Positions 32,719 to 41,712 of a stretch of DNA of 64,000 nucleotides are shown piece by piece. The stretch is from Natrinema salsiterrestre (GTDB lineage: Archaea > Halobacteriota > Halobacteria > Halobacteriales > Natrialbaceae), in NCBI RefSeq assembly GCF_029502005.1, contig NZ_JAMQOT010000004.1:62001-126000 (forward strand), in the 5' to 3' direction. Positions within the stretch are counted from its first letter, which is position 1. Each line of letters starts with the position of its first letter. The notes beneath the pieces were generated by a model. The model was not told the origin of the DNA. It searched no databases and was given only the letters and a program-made list of their open reading frames with translations. The position numbers were made by a program, and so were the translations under genes.

Positions 32719-34044
32719 ATGTGGTTGACAGTGGTTGACAAGAACATTACACGAGATGCGGACGGAATCGGCTCATCGACGAGTGGGACCGGGTACGATC
32801 GGCGAACGATTTTGAAAACGGCAACGGCTGGCGCGGGACTCACGTCGATCGCCGGTTGTCTCGGCGGCGGCAGCGGTGGAAGCGGTAGCGTCACGCTGGG
32901 TGCGATGAACATCCTGTCCGGCTTCGCTTCGTTGTACGGCGAAGAAGCCGAGCGCGGGTACGATCTCGCCGTCGAGGAGATCAACAACAACGGTGGTATC
33001 GACGGGAACGACGTCGAGGTAATCGTACGTGACACGGAGGCGGACTCCGGCACGGCGACCCAGCAGATGACGAGTCTGATCGAGGAGGACGGCGTCGACG
33101 GGCTGATGGGGCTCGACAGTAGCGGTGTCGCACAGAACATCGCCCCGCAGATCAAGCAGAGCCAGATGCCGCTGATGATTACGCACGCGGCGACGCCGTA
33201 CGTCACCTCCCCGGAGGGCGAGTCGGAGGATTCGGTGGGTAACGACTACGTCTTCCGGTGTTCGAACACCGTCGCCCACGACATGTACGGTGCCGCGCAG
33301 GTCGCGTCGGAACTCGACGCGACCGACTGGGCGACGATCGGTCCCGACTACGCGTTCGGGTACGACACCTGGGCCTATTTTCAGGCGTTCGCGGAAGGGA
33401 TGGGCGTCGACGCCAATTTCACGACCGAGCAGTATCCTCCCCTCGCGACGAGCGACTACTCCCCGTACATCAGTTCCATCCTCGACGCGGAGCCGGACGC
33501 CGTCATTACGCCCCTGTGGGGCTCCGACCTGACGACGTTCCTCGGACAGGCCGAAGACTCCGGCTGGTTCGACCAGATCGACCACACGCTGTTCAGCGTC
33601 GGGATGGGGACGGATCTCCCCTCCGACGGGAGTCCGCTTCCCGAGGGCGAGTGGGCGTCTACCCGCTACGATCCCTTCGTTCCCGACACCGAGGAGAACA
33701 ACACGTTCCTCGAGACCTACATGGAGGAGTACGACACCCTGCCGACGTACAACGCCGAAGGTGCGTACCGAGCAGTGTATCTGTACAAGAAGGCCATCGA
33801 GGAGGGCGGCAGCACGAACGCCGGCGATCTCGTCGATCAGTTCAGCGGGATGCAGCACACTGGTCCGGTCGGCGAGTACGAGTTCACCGAGACGAACCAG
33901 GCGTCGGTCGCGTCCATCTGGGGCGAGGTCACGTACTCGGACGAATACGAGAGTAACGTGCTCGAGCCGGTCGAACGGTACGAGGCCGCACCGGCCGACG
34001 TCCGAGGCGCACTCGAAGGCTCGGATCTGCCGCCGGGCCTGTAA
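32719..34044 (+). CDS. livJ: ABC transporter substrate-binding lipoprotein, branched-chain amino acid type
   Basis: 441 residues. Twin-arginine signal (RRTILKTATAG) followed by lipobox TSIAGC, so exported folded and lipid-anchored, typical for haloarchaea. A Gly/Ser linker leads into a LivJ/periplasmic binding protein type 1 fold: VTLGAMNILSGFASLYGEEAERGYDLAVEEINNNGG and later MIGLD-like hinge regions. Binds an amino acid or other small carboxylate outside the cell and hands it to LivHMGF. Start at 32719 (MWLTVVDKN) matches the TATA spacing; a GTG twelve bases later is the alternative. The first of five transporter genes in one operon. Confidence 0.93.
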   Translation: MWLTVVDKNITRDADGIGSSTSGTGYDRRTILKTATAGAGLTSIAGCLGGGSGGSGSVTLGAMNILSGFASLYGEEAERGYDLAVEEINNNGGIDGNDVEVIVRDTEADSGTATQQMTSLIEEDGVDGLMGLDSSGVAQNIAPQIKQSQMPLMITHAATPYVTSPEGESEDSVGNDYVFRCSNTVAHDMYGAAQVASELDATDWATIGPDYAFGYDTWAYFQAFAEGMGVDANFTTEQYPPLATSDYSPYISSILDAEPDAVITPLWGSDLTTFLGQAEDSGWFDQIDHTLFSVGMGTDLPSDGSPLPEGEWASTRYDPFVPDTEENNTFLETYMEEYDTLPTYNAEGAYRAVYLYKKAIEEGGSTNAGDLVDQFSGMQHTGPVGEYEFTETNQASVASIWGEVTYSDEYESNVLEPVERYEAAPADVRGALEGSDLPPGL

Positions 34045-34067
34045 ACCCGATCAGCATCATTATTGCC

Positions 34068-34961
34068 ATGAATCCTGTAAACATATTTCCACTCATCGGG
34101 GTCGGAGACGTCGTTATCGGTCTGAGCCTCGGGAGTCGGTTGTTCCTGATCGCCGTGGGCCTGAGCCTGATCTTCGGCGTGCTCGGCGTACTCAATTTCG
34201 CACACGGCGCGCTCTACATGCTCGGCGCGTACTTCGCACTGAGCGTCGTGACGAACGTGGTCGATAACTTCTGGCTGGCGATCGTCGTCGGCGCGATCGC
34301 AGTCGGGATCGTCGGGGCCGCGATCGAGGTGGTAACGATCCGGCCGCTGTACGAACGCGCCGAGAGCGATCTCGACCAGTTGATCGTCACGTTCGGCTTC
34401 GTCCTCATTACACACGAGGCCGTTCGGTTCATCTGGGGATCACAGCCGTACTCGACGCCGATGCCGGACGCGCTCAATTTCACCATGTCGATCGGCGGCA
34501 GTCAGTTCACTGCCTATCGGCTGTTCGTCGTCATCGCAGCGGCGCTGGTGATGGTCGGTCTCTGGCTGTTCATCAAACGAACGTACTTCGGCTCGCTGGT
34601 CCGCGGAACCTCGTCTGACCGGGAGATGGCGTCGATGCTCGGCGTCGACGTACCGCGGCTATACACCGCAGTCTTCTTCGCAGGAAGCTTCCTCGCGGGA
34701 CTCGGTGGTGCCCTCGCCGCTCCGATGCAATCGATCGGACCCAATCTAGGCGAGGCAGTCATCATCGACGCGTTCATCATCGTCGTCATCGGCGGCCTCG
34801 GGTCGCTCTCGGGCGCCTTCGTCGGCGCGATGTTCGTCGGCATGATGCAGAGCATCGTCCCCCAGTTCTTCGATGCCGGCAGTATCGCAGTGCCGTTCCT
34901 CGCTATGGTCATCGTATTACTCCTCAAACCGGAAGGACTGTTCGGAGGGATCGGTGAATGA
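34068..34961 (+). CDS. livH: ABC transporter permease, LivH family
   Basis: 297 residues with about eight membrane helices. The FGVLGVLNFAHGALYMLGAYFAL segment near residue 45 and LIVTFGFVLITHEAVRF later are typical of branched-chain amino acid permease subunit 1. EAA-like loop: GTSSDREMASMLGVDVPRLY. Ends with overlap of four bases (ATGA) into livM. It forms the channel with LivM. ATG at 34068 is 23 bases after the binding-protein stop. Confidence 0.93.
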   Translation: MNPVNIFPLIGVGDVVIGLSLGSRLFLIAVGLSLIFGVLGVLNFAHGALYMLGAYFALSVVTNVVDNFWLAIVVGAIAVGIVGAAIEVVTIRPLYERAESDLDQLIVTFGFVLITHEAVRFIWGSQPYSTPMPDALNFTMSIGGSQFTAYRLFVVIAAALVMVGLWLFIKRTYFGSLVRGTSSDREMASMLGVDVPRLYTAVFFAGSFLAGLGGALAAPMQSIGPNLGEAVIIDAFIIVVIGGLGSLSGAFVGAMFVGMMQSIVPQFFDAGSIAVPFLAMVIVLLLKPEGLFGGIGE

Positions 34962-36148
34962 GTACGCAAAACGACGGTCTCGTCGACCGAATCGGGAACG
35001 TCGGACGCCAGGCGATCGGCAACGGCTGGACGACCGAGCGGTTCGCGCTGCTCGGCCTGCTCGCCCTCGTCGTCGTCTCCGTCGGCCCGCAGTTCCAGGT
35101 CTACCTCTTCACCGAGTTCCTGATCATCGCGCTGTTCGCCGTCGCGTTTAACCTCCTGTATGGCTACACCGGGTTGCTCTCGTTCGGTCACGCGATGTTC
35201 TTCGGCGCGGGCGCGTACGGGCTCGCGATCGTACTTCGCGACTACCAGTCGGCGATCGCCGAGATCGTCGGCACCGGACTCGCCCCGCTCGCCACCTTCG
35301 TCGTCGGCGGGATCGCCGGCGTCGCTCTGGCACTCCTGATCGCGATCCCCGTCGGCTACCTCAGCGTCCGCCTCGAGGAGATCTACTTCGCGCTGATCAC
35401 CCTCGCCTTCGGGATGCTGTTCTACTCGCTGCTCCTCCAGGACCCCTACGGGCTCACCAACGGCTCCGACGGCATCTTCGTGGCGCTCGGCGGGGTCGAA
35501 CTCGGCGGAACGGAGTTCAGACTCGCCGGCCGCCGGATCTACTACTACATCACGGCGACGGTCGTGACGATCTCGATTTACGGCATCTGGCGGATCGTCA
35601 ACTCGCCGTTCGGAACGATCTGTAAGGCGCTCCGCGAGAGTCCCGACCGAGCCGCGGCCCTCGGGATCAACGTCAGCGTCCACCGCTGGATGACGTTCAT
35701 CGTCTCGGCGCTGTTCGTCAGCATCGCCGGCGTGTTGATCGCCGGCTTCTCGAGCGTCGCGACGCCCAACGAAGCCCACTGGTCGATGAGCGCGACGCCC
35801 GTCGTCGCGACCGTCATCGGCGGTGCGAGCTACTTCGGCGGACCGATCGTCGGCGCGTTCCTCTATCACTACGTCCGCTGGGGAATCAGCCGATTCCCGG
35901 CGCTCGAGGCCTACTGGGAGCTGTTCTTCGGCATCATGCTCATCGTCGTCGTCCTCTACTTCAAGCAGGGGGCGGCCGGCGGACTGGCCATGGTCGGTGC
36001 GTGGCTCCGGAACGTGCAGGCGGCGTACGACCGCGGCGGCGCGAACGCCGCGACGGCGTTCGTTCGCGAATCGATCGGCGAGAAACTCGGAAGTATGATG
36101 TCACGATCCACCACCGGACGATCCGACGACGGGGGTACTGACCGATGA
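34958..36148 (+). CDS. livM: ABC transporter permease, LivM family
   Basis: 396 residues with about ten hydrophobic helices and the EAA-like CKALRESPDRAAALGINV loop. The C-terminal 50 residues are a soluble, charged extension (DRGGANAATAFVRESIGEK...) that many bacterial LivM proteins lack. Partner of LivH. Overlaps livG by four bases (ATGA). Family assignment rests on VGYTGLLSFGHAMFFGAGAYG-type text near residue 65. Confidence 0.92.
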   Translation: MSTQNDGLVDRIGNVGRQAIGNGWTTERFALLGLLALVVVSVGPQFQVYLFTEFLIIALFAVAFNLLYGYTGLLSFGHAMFFGAGAYGLAIVLRDYQSAIAEIVGTGLAPLATFVVGGIAGVALALLIAIPVGYLSVRLEEIYFALITLAFGMLFYSLLLQDPYGLTNGSDGIFVALGGVELGGTEFRLAGRRIYYYITATVVTISIYGIWRIVNSPFGTICKALRESPDRAAALGINVSVHRWMTFIVSALFVSIAGVLIAGFSSVATPNEAHWSMSATPVVATVIGGASYFGGPIVGAFLYHYVRWGISRFPALEAYWELFFGIMLIVVVLYFKQGAAGGLAMVGAWLRNVQAAYDRGGANAATAFVRESIGEKLGSMMSRSTTGRSDDGGTDR

Positions 36149-36912
36149 CGACTGTCCTCCGAACCGAGGAACTCCGCAAGCAGTTCGGTGACCTGGTCGC
36201 GACCGACGACGTCAGTCTCGAGTTCGACGACCAGCACGTCACCAGCATCATCGGTCCCAATGGGGCCGGGAAGACGACGTTCTACAACCTCCTCACGGGG
36301 GTGTTGCAGCCGACCAGCGGCGAAATCTGGCTCCGAAAGGACGGCGACATGACCGAGATCACCGACGCGGAACCGCACGAGGTCGCACGCAGCGGTCTCT
36401 CGAGGTCCTACCAGATCACGAACATCTTCGAGGGGCTGACGGTCCGCGAGAACCTGCAGGTCGCACGGATCGCCCACGAGGGACGGACGTTCGACATGCG
36501 CTCGCGTCCGGACGCCGACGAGGAGCTCAACGAGGAGATCGACGACCTGATGGAGCTCACCAACTTGACGGAGATCGCCGAGACGAAGTGCGATACGCTG
36601 AGTCACGGCGAGAAGCGCAACGTCGAGATCGCGCTGGCGCTGGCCATCGAACCGTCGGTGTTCCTCCTGGACGAGCCGACCGCGGGAATGAACCCGACCG
36701 AGACGGAGGAGATCGTCTCGCTGATTCGGGAACTGAATCGGGACATCGACGCGACGTTCATCGTCACCGAACACGACATGGGCGTCGTCACTGACATCTC
36801 CGATCGGATCGTCGTCCTCGCGGAGGGTGCGGTGCTCGCCGACGGCGAGCCGGAGGCGGTACTGAGCGACGAACGAGTGACCGAAGCCTACCTCGGAAGT
36901 GAGACCGTATGA
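36145..36912 (+). CDS. livG: ABC transporter ATP-binding protein, LivG family
   Basis: 255 residues. Walker A GPNGAGKTTF (about residue 38), signature LSHGEKRNVEIALALA and Walker B VFLLDEPTAGMNPTE, followed by the LivG-type NRDIDATFIVTEHDMGVV H-loop. Energises uptake with LivF. Four-base overlaps with neighbours place it firmly in the operon. The signature has SHGE where SGGQ is common, as in other LivG proteins. Confidence 0.94.
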   Translation: MTTVLRTEELRKQFGDLVATDDVSLEFDDQHVTSIIGPNGAGKTTFYNLLTGVLQPTSGEIWLRKDGDMTEITDAEPHEVARSGLSRSYQITNIFEGLTVRENLQVARIAHEGRTFDMRSRPDADEELNEEIDDLMELTNLTEIAETKCDTLSHGEKRNVEIALALAIEPSVFLLDEPTAGMNPTETEEIVSLIRELNRDIDATFIVTEHDMGVVTDISDRIVVLAEGAVLADGEPEAVLSDERVTEAYLGSETV

Positions 36913-37625
36913 CCGTTCTCGAAATCGACGACATCGACACCTACTACGGCAACAGCCACATCCTCCACGACGTCTCGCTGGACCTCGCGGAGGGGGAGGT
37001 CGTCGCACTGCTCGGCCGGAACGGAGCCGGGAAGACGACCACGATGCGCTCGATCATGGGAGCCACCCCGCCGCGACGCGGCAGTATCAGATACCGCGGC
37101 GAAGAGATCGTGGGGAAATCGCCGGACGAGATCAACGAACTCGGGATCAATCTCGTTCCCGAGGATCGGCGCGTCTTCCCGACGCTGACGGTCCACGAGA
37201 ACATCGTCCTCGCACACAAGCTCGCGGACGACCCCCGACCCGTCGAGGAGATGTACGAGCTGTTCCCGATCCTCGACGACCTGCGGTCGAACAACGGCCA
37301 GAACCTGAGCGGCGGCGAACAACAGATGCTCGCGGTCGCTCGGGCACTGGTCCAGCGGCCGTCGACGCTGTTACTCGACGAACCGACCGAGGGGCTGGCC
37401 CCCGTCATCGTCGACGACCTGCGCGATATGCTTCAGGACGTCGTCGAGCAGGACGTGACCGTCCTGCTCTCCGAGCAGAACGTCAACTTCGCGTTCGATC
37501 TCGCGACGCGGGGGTACATCATCGACACCGGGTCGATCGTCTTCGAAGGCTCCATCGACGAGATCCGCGAACGCGACGATCTGCTCGAGAAGTACCTCGC
37601 CGTCTCGCCGGAGGAGGTGGCCTGA
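36909..37625 (+). CDS. livF: ABC transporter ATP-binding protein, LivF family
   Basis: 238 residues. Walker A GRNGAGKTTT, signature LSGGEQQMLAVARALV, Walker B TLLLDEPTEGLAPVI and H-loop LLSEQN. The LivF-specific text LVPEDRRVFPTLTV is present. Overlaps livG by four bases and is separated from the acyl-CoA ligase gene by one base, which makes the ligase part of the same operon. Confidence 0.94.
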   Translation: MTVLEIDDIDTYYGNSHILHDVSLDLAEGEVVALLGRNGAGKTTTMRSIMGATPPRRGSIRYRGEEIVGKSPDEINELGINLVPEDRRVFPTLTVHENIVLAHKLADDPRPVEEMYELFPILDDLRSNNGQNLSGGEQQMLAVARALVQRPSTLLLDEPTEGLAPVIVDDLRDMLQDVVEQDVTVLLSEQNVNFAFDLATRGYIIDTGSIVFEGSIDEIRERDDLLEKYLAVSPEEVA

Positions 37626-37626
37626 C

Positions 37627-39246
37627 GTGACCGACCTGACGATCCGCCCGTTCTTCTGGCGGCCGACGAACCTCTTTCCGGAGACCCGACTCGTCTCTCG
37701 GACGCACGACGGGACCGTCGATACGTCCTACGGGGAGTTCGGCGAACGCGTCAGGTCGCTGCTGGCCGCGCTGGCGGATCGCGGCTTCGGTCCCGGCGAC
37801 CGGATCGGGACGTTCGGGTGGAACCATCATCGCCACCTCGAGACCTACTACGCCGCCCCCCTGTCGGGCGCGCAGTTGCACACGATCAACGTCCAGCTCG
37901 GCGACGAGGACATCGTCTACATCGTCGAGGACGCCGACGATGACGTCCTGTTCGTCGATCCGGGCGACCCCTTCGAGACGATCGAGCGACTCTGGTCGGA
38001 GCTCTCCGTCGAACAGGTCGTCGTGATGGACGAGACGGTTCCCGAGACCGACGTGGACGCCGTCGCCTACGAGGACCTGATCGCGGAACACGAGCCGATC
38101 GCGGAGTCCGAGATGCCCGAGCTCGAGGAGGAATACCCCGCCGGCATGTGTTACACCTCCGGCACCACGGGCCGGCCGAAGGGCGTGGAGTACACCCAGA
38201 AGATGATCTACGCCCACGCGATGATGGTGATGACCCCCGCCGGCCTCGGCATCGAGGAGGGAGACGTCGTCATGCCCGTCGTCCCGATGTTCCACGTCAA
38301 CTCCTGGGAGTTCCCCTACGCGGCGACGATGGCCGGCGCGACGCAGGTCTACCCCGGCCCGTCGCCGAGCGCCGCCGACCTGCTCGAGTTGATCGAACGC
38401 GAGGGCGTCACCATGACCGCCGGCGTCCCGACGGTCTGGATCAACTTGCTCGAGCACGTCGACGAGCACGGCGGCGACCTCTCGAGCCTCGAGCGGATCG
38501 TCGTCGGCGGCAGCGCCGCCCCCGAGGAGATGATGCGCCGCTACGACGAGGAGTTCGACGTCACCGTCGAACACGCCTGGGGGATGACCGAGACGATGAG
38601 CATCGGCTCGGTCTCCCGGCCGAAATCCAGCATGGCCGACTGGGATCCGAGCCGGAAGTACGAGAAACGCCGGAAACAGGGCCTGCTCTCGCCCGGCCTC
38701 GAGATGCGCGTGGTCAACGACGCCGGCGAGGACGTCCCGTGGGACGGCGAGTCCGCGGGCGAACTCCTCGTTCGTGGGCCGACCGTCATCACGGAATACT
38801 ACAACCGTCCGCAGGCGAACGAGGAAGACTTCGAGGGTGACTGGTTGAAGACCGGCGATATCGTCTCCGTCGACGAGGACGGCTACATCGAGGTCGTCGA
38901 CCGAGCGAAGGACGTCATCAAGAGCGGCGGCGAGTGGATCTCCTCGATCGCGCTCGAGAACGCCCTGATGGCCAATCCGGACGTCGTCGAGGCGGCGGTC
39001 GTCGGCGTTCCCCACGAAAAGTGGCAGGAACGACCGCTCGCGACGGTCGTCGCTGCCGAGGACGCCGATCCCGACGAGGAAGAGTTGCAGAACCACCTCC
39101 GGGAAACGCTCGAGCAGCCCGACTGGTGGCTTCCGGACGAGATCCGCGTCCTCGAGCGAATTCCCAAGACGGCGACGGGGAAGTTCGACAAGCAGGGACT
39201 GCGCGAAAAGCTTGACGTGGACACCGCCGAAACGGAGGACCGATGA
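37627..39246 (+). CDS. AMP-forming acyl-CoA ligase downstream of the ABC importer
   Basis: 539 residues starting with GTG one base after livF. Adenylation motifs CYTSGTTGRPKGVEYTQ (A3), HAWGMTET (A5), WLKTGDIVSVDEDGYIEVVDRAKD (A7-A8) and the catalytic Lys in PKTATGKFDKQGLREKL. The family that includes fatty-acid and aryl-acid CoA synthetases (close to those acting on medium-chain or propanoid-like acids). Its place in a transporter operon suggests it activates the acid imported by the Liv system. It overlaps the SDR gene by four bases. Confidence 0.92.
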   Translation: MTDLTIRPFFWRPTNLFPETRLVSRTHDGTVDTSYGEFGERVRSLLAALADRGFGPGDRIGTFGWNHHRHLETYYAAPLSGAQLHTINVQLGDEDIVYIVEDADDDVLFVDPGDPFETIERLWSELSVEQVVVMDETVPETDVDAVAYEDLIAEHEPIAESEMPELEEEYPAGMCYTSGTTGRPKGVEYTQKMIYAHAMMVMTPAGLGIEEGDVVMPVVPMFHVNSWEFPYAATMAGATQVYPGPSPSAADLLELIEREGVTMTAGVPTVWINLLEHVDEHGGDLSSLERIVVGGSAAPEEMMRRYDEEFDVTVEHAWGMTETMSIGSVSRPKSSMADWDPSRKYEKRRKQGLLSPGLEMRVVNDAGEDVPWDGESAGELLVRGPTVITEYYNRPQANEEDFEGDWLKTGDIVSVDEDGYIEVVDRAKDVIKSGGEWISSIALENALMANPDVVEAAVVGVPHEKWQERPLATVVAAEDADPDEEELQNHLRETLEQPDWWLPDEIRVLERIPKTATGKFDKQGLREKLDVDTAETEDR

Positions 39247-40010
39247 GCGAGTTATTCGATCTCGACGGACGGGTCGCAGTGGTAACGGGCGGCGGACGCG
39301 GCATCGGCCGCGCCATCGCCGTCGAACTGGCGAACGCGGGGGCTGCGGTCGTCCCGAGCGCGCGCTCGACGGACGAAATCGAGGCCGTCGCCGCGGACAT
39401 CGAGGACGCGGGCGGCGACGCGCTCGCCGTCCCCGCCGACGTAACGGATCCCGACGCCGTCCGCAACGTCATCGACCGCGCCGCCGACGAGTTCGGCGGC
39501 GTGGACATCGTCGTCAACAACGCCGGCTTCAATCCGGACGACGCGCTCGGCCGGCCGGAAGACGTCGAGACCGAGAGCCTCGACCGCGTGCTGGACGTCA
39601 ACCTGAACGGTGCCTACGAGGTCACGCACGCGGCGGCAGACCATCTCCTCGAGAGCGACGGGGGCTCCGTCATCAACGTCGCCAGCGTCGGCGGCCTGGT
39701 CGGGCTCCCGCGTCAGCACCCCTACGTCGCCTCGAAACACGGGCTCGTCGGCCTCACGAAGAGCATGTCCCTGGACTGGGCCCCCGAGGTCCGGGTCAAC
39801 GCCGTCGCGCCGGGCTACGTCTCGACGGAACTGACCGAGGAACTCGAGGGGAACGAACAGCTTCGACAGTCGATCGTCGACCGCACCCCGCTCGATCGGT
39901 TCGCCGACCCCGAGGAGATCGCCGGCCCGGTCGTCTTCCTCGCGAGCGACGCCGCGAGCTACGTGACCGGCTCGGTGCTCGCGGCCGACGGCGGCTGGAC
40001 GGCGCGCTAG
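39243..40010 (+). CDS. Short-chain dehydrogenase/reductase (FabG-like)
   Basis: 255 residues. Classical SDR: NAD(P) motif TGGGRGIGRAIA, NNAGFNP, active-site Ser in INVASVGG with Tyr-x3-Lys in PYVASKHGLVGL, and a PG motif (VAPGYVSTEL). Acts on a hydroxy/keto group, here probably a 3-hydroxyacyl-CoA or an alcohol intermediate. Overlaps the ligase gene by four bases and is followed after 131 bases by acyl-CoA dehydrogenase. Cofactor choice cannot be read with confidence; the acidic residue pattern after beta-2 (SARSTDEIE) leans to NADP or mixed use. Confidence 0.93.
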   Translation: MSELFDLDGRVAVVTGGGRGIGRAIAVELANAGAAVVPSARSTDEIEAVAADIEDAGGDALAVPADVTDPDAVRNVIDRAADEFGGVDIVVNNAGFNPDDALGRPEDVETESLDRVLDVNLNGAYEVTHAAADHLLESDGGSVINVASVGGLVGLPRQHPYVASKHGLVGLTKSMSLDWAPEVRVNAVAPGYVSTELTEELEGNEQLRQSIVDRTPLDRFADPEEIAGPVVFLASDAASYVTGSVLAADGGWTAR

Positions 40011-40141
40011 AAGTCCGACCTTCCGCGCGTTCGAACCGATCACGTTCGGCCGATTCCGTTTTCGATGAAAAATCACGGGGGTAGTTGCGACCGTCTGGAA
40101 GTTCTCCGAACGCTTAGCCTTCGAGCGGGGCTATCTCCGGT

Positions 40142-41383
40142 ATGCGATACAATGACAGTGACCGGGCGCGCGAGGTCGCCGAGCGTGCCAACGACTTGAT
40201 GGAAGAGGTCGTCCTGCCGATCGAACGCGAGCGAGCCGGCGGGATGGCCGTCTCGAGCGGCACCGTCGCGGAGCTCCGCGAGGCCGCCCGCGAATACGAC
40301 GTCTACGCACCGCAGATCCCCGAGGAGTACGGCGGCATGGGGCTGAGCTTCCGCGATTCGCTGCCCGCCTTCGAGGAAGCGGGCCGCAGTCTTCTCGGTC
40401 AGGTCGCGATGCGCGTCGACGCGCCCGACGAGGGGAACATGCACCTCCTCGAGCTCGCCGGCGACGAGTTACAGAAGGAAACCTACCTCGAGCCCCTCGT
40501 CGCGGGCGACATCAGGTCCGGCTTCTCGATGACCGAGCCGATGCAGGGTGCCGGTTCGGACCCGAAGATGATCCAGACCCGTGCAGAGAGAGACGGCGAC
40601 GAGTGGGTCATCGACGGCCACAAGTGGTGGACGACGCAGGGCGTCGAGGCCGACGTGCTGATCGTCCTCGCGCGGACCGACCCGGACGCCCATCCTTACG
40701 AGGGCTGTTCGCTCTTTCTCGTGCCGGCCGACGCCGACGGCGTCGACGTCATCCGCGACGTTCCCCACATGGGCGGCGGCGGGCACGGTATCTCCCACGC
40801 CGAAATCCGGTACGACAACGTTCGCGTTCCGGAAGAACACCTGCTCGGCGATCTGAATCAGGGGTTCGTCCACGCGCAGGAGCGACTCGGGCCCGCCCGA
40901 CTGACCCACTGTATGCGCTACTCCGGCATGGCCCAGCGCTCGCTCGACATCGCGAAGGCCTACACGAGCGAACGCGAGGGGTTCGACTCCGCGCTCTCGG
41001 ACAAGCAGTCCCTTCGCCACCGGATCGCCGACGCCGAGACGAAACTCCACATGGCCCGGACCGGGATCCGCGACGCCGCCGACCGGATCGCCGCCGGCGA
41101 CGAAGCCCGCGTCCCCGTCTCGATGTGCAAAGTGTTCACCGCGAACGTCACTCAGGACGCCATCGACCTGGCCGTCCAGTGTTGCGGGGCGAACGGCATC
41201 GGCAAGGACCTCCCGCTGTCCGACTTCTACGAGTCCGTCCGGCAGTTCCGCATCGTCGACGGCGCCGACGAGGTCCACCGCCGCGTCATCGCTCGTGCGG
41301 CCTTCGAGGACGTTCCCGAGGAGGAACTCGAGCCGCTGACCCGCTTCGGTGACCCCAACCGGGAACGGAGCGGCGGACACTGA
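40142..41383 (+). CDS. Acyl-CoA dehydrogenase (ACAD10/11-like)
   Basis: 413 residues. FAD-dependent: substrate-binding text GFSMTEPMQGAGSDP, KWWTTQGVEADVLIVLARTDP and the C-terminal domain with IVDGADEVHRRVIAR. That last motif resembles ACAD10/11 proteins more than the classical YEGT motif, so substrates may be longer, branched or hydroxylated acyl-CoAs. It oxidises the alpha-beta bond with electron transfer to ETF. It follows the SDR gene in the same direction after a 131-base gap, so it may be in the same operon or have its own promoter. Length is normal (380-420). Confidence 0.92.
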   Translation: MRYNDSDRAREVAERANDLMEEVVLPIERERAGGMAVSSGTVAELREAAREYDVYAPQIPEEYGGMGLSFRDSLPAFEEAGRSLLGQVAMRVDAPDEGNMHLLELAGDELQKETYLEPLVAGDIRSGFSMTEPMQGAGSDPKMIQTRAERDGDEWVIDGHKWWTTQGVEADVLIVLARTDPDAHPYEGCSLFLVPADADGVDVIRDVPHMGGGGHGISHAEIRYDNVRVPEEHLLGDLNQGFVHAQERLGPARLTHCMRYSGMAQRSLDIAKAYTSEREGFDSALSDKQSLRHRIADAETKLHMARTGIRDAADRIAAGDEARVPVSMCKVFTANVTQDAIDLAVQCCGANGIGKDLPLSDFYESVRQFRIVDGADEVHRRVIARAAFEDVPEEELEPLTRFGDPNRERSGGH

Positions 41384-41522
41384 CGACGAGTCCGGTGGTC
41401 CTCCGTCGATCGTTTCCGTCTCCGATGTGTGTTTACTGTTTGCATGGGATAGTCGTCTAGACCGTGACGGGTCGAAATCCTCGAGACCCGTCGCTACTCG
41501 TCGCTCGAGTGGAACGTAAACA

Positions 41523-41545
41523 GGCGTGGCGGGATTCGAACCACG
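41523..41545 (-). repeat. Partial duplicate of tRNA-Arg 3' end
   Basis: GGCGTGGCGGGATTCGAACC followed by ACG matches the 3' part of the tRNA-Arg gene at 41626-41649 with a single missing C. Duplicated tRNA 3' ends are typical traces of integrase-mediated insertion and loss, or of local duplication. No integrase is present. Confidence 0.6.
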
Positions 41546-41624
41546 CGAACGGCTCGCTTCGCTTCCCGTTCTCTCATTCGAATCCGCCATGCCGATTCAC
41601 TCGCCACTCCGTGGCTCGTTGCAC

Positions 41625-41696
41625 GGGCGTGGCGGGATTCGAACCCACGATCAGAAGGTTAGGAACCTCCTGCCCTATCCGCTAGGCCACACGCCC
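41625..41696 (-). tRNA. tRNA-Arg, anticodon CCT
   Basis: 72 bases, CCA not encoded. Read on the minus strand: acceptor GGGCGTG pairs with CACGCCC at the end; D arm GCCTAGCGGATAGGGC; anticodon arm GGAGG-TTCCTAA-CCTTC with anticodon CCT (codon AGG, Arg); short variable loop; T arm GTGGG-TTCGAAT-CCCGC. All stems close with standard or G-T pairs. A poly-T rich GTTCTTTTTCG a short distance upstream (toward tatA) may be its TATA box. It lies 16 bases downstream of tatA on the same strand. Confidence 0.93.
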
Positions 41697-41712
41697 CGGT
41701 CGAAAAAGAACG

